Origin: Trichomonas vaginalis G3
Taxonomy: Eukaryota > Parabasalia > Trichomonadida > Trichomonadidae
Length of the DNA: 64,000 bases
Reading direction: 5' to 3'
Assembly: GCF_026262505.1 (NCBI RefSeq)
Contig: NC_067206.1
Location: 18,807,319-18,871,318 of the forward strand
In this document: piece after piece, positions 63,805 to 64,000 of the stretch
Numbering within the stretch: the stretch's first letter is position 1
How the letters are laid out: each line of letters opens with the position of its first letter
The notes under the pieces: generated by a model
What the model was told of the DNA's origin: nothing
What the model saw: the letters and a program-made list of their open reading frames with translations, nothing else
Databases searched by the model: none
Position numbers and translations under genes: made by a program

Positions 63805-64000
63805 TTATTCTTGACTTTGTTGTTGCATTTGTTCCATTTGTTGCATTTGTTGTTCTTGAGCTATTTGTTGTTGAAGTTGTTCTTGTAGTACAATACTTTC
63901 ACCAGTTGCATCTTCCAATTCGAAACTTTCTGCCGTCATTGACAAATACATAGGACATAAAAGTTTTACAGGAACAAAGTTTGCGTCAACTAAGGTTAAG
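63805..64000 (-). CDS. Gln/Met-rich protein, C-terminal part, cut by the window edge
   Basis: The last 65 codons of a minus-strand gene: VDANFVPVKLLCPMYLSMTA, then an acidic stretch, and a Gln/Met/Glu-rich end (QQMQQMEQMQQQSQE). It lies just upstream of the helicase on the same strand. The family cannot be told from this part. Confidence 0.5.
   Translation of the reverse strand, partial: LTLVDANFVPVKLLCPMYLSMTAESFELEDATGESIVLQEQLQQQIAQEQQMQQMEQMQQQSQE

Larger units (their letters stand above)
48586..64000 (+). mobile_element. Polinton-like element 3, partial
   Basis: It begins with a T-shaped hairpin (48586-48618) almost identical, inverted, to the end of element 1, and runs off the right edge. 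It carries a Dam-like methyltransferase, fibre, integrase, HNH endonuclease, KilA-N protein, packaging ATPase, SF3 helicase, two members of one structural-type family and several small likely virion genes. No capsid or polymerase gene lies within view. About five genes are broken; ATPase, helicase and several others look whole. Intergenic repeats are shared with elements 1 and 2. Confidence 0.85.

Overview
The window looks like a chromosome segment of Trichomonas vaginalis or a close trichomonad. The sequence is AT-rich and the host genes seen appear intronless. They include a long-N-terminus ankyrin-repeat family, a short R2R3 Myb-like protein, a minimal Sec61 gamma and a COP9 signalosome subunit 2. 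The motif TCATTTT, which fits the trichomonad initiator, lies just upstream of two of the host start codons. This species is known to carry very many Polinton (Maverick) elements, and most of this window is Polinton. No rRNA, tRNA or CRISPR locus was found.

Layout: (1) 1-5362 is the end of a Polinton on the minus strand (element 1), running off the left edge, with a major capsid gene, a 748-residue protein, a tandem-repeat tail and a terminal hairpin. (2) 5363-21320 is host sequence. It holds two genes with Polinton-like features (5581-6715), a BAR/SH3-like gene, two duplicated ankyrin genes flanking CSN2, a decayed ankyrin piece, Sec61 gamma, a charged coiled-coil protein, a Myb gene, a 250-bp-period multi-hairpin block and a field of dispersed hairpins. 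(3) 21321-44093 is a complete-length Polinton (element 2, 22.8 kb) with terminal inverted repeats of about 545 bp and a 5-bp target duplication. It sits inside a Rab GTPase gene, whose two parts lie at 20916-21320 and 44094-44251. (4) 44252-48585 is host or transposon sequence with an hAT-like transposase, a small hairpin-rich transposon and a structured segment ending in poly(A). (5) 48586-64000 is a third Polinton-like element of another lineage (element 3), running off the right edge.

Elements 2 and 3 both carry integrase, packaging ATPase (a remnant in element 2), KilA-N proteins, a fibre gene with a phage tail-collar-like C-terminal region, and a CxxC-bearing protein flanked by inverted repeats. 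They differ in other modules. Element 2 has a protein-primed type family B DNA polymerase and a double-jelly-roll capsid gene in view. Element 3 shows a Dam-like adenine methyltransferase, an HNH endonuclease with several copied 5' ends, and a superfamily 3 helicase. All three are treated as fossils: several genes look whole, others are broken.

The most unusual things are the collagen/tail-collar fibre genes, the multi-hairpin 250-bp repeat units (one family packaged as a small transposon that has jumped into the fibre gene of element 2), the T-shaped hairpins at Polinton ends, and the gene cassette bounded by shared inverted repeats. Family assignments rest on reading motifs by eye; no database search was run.
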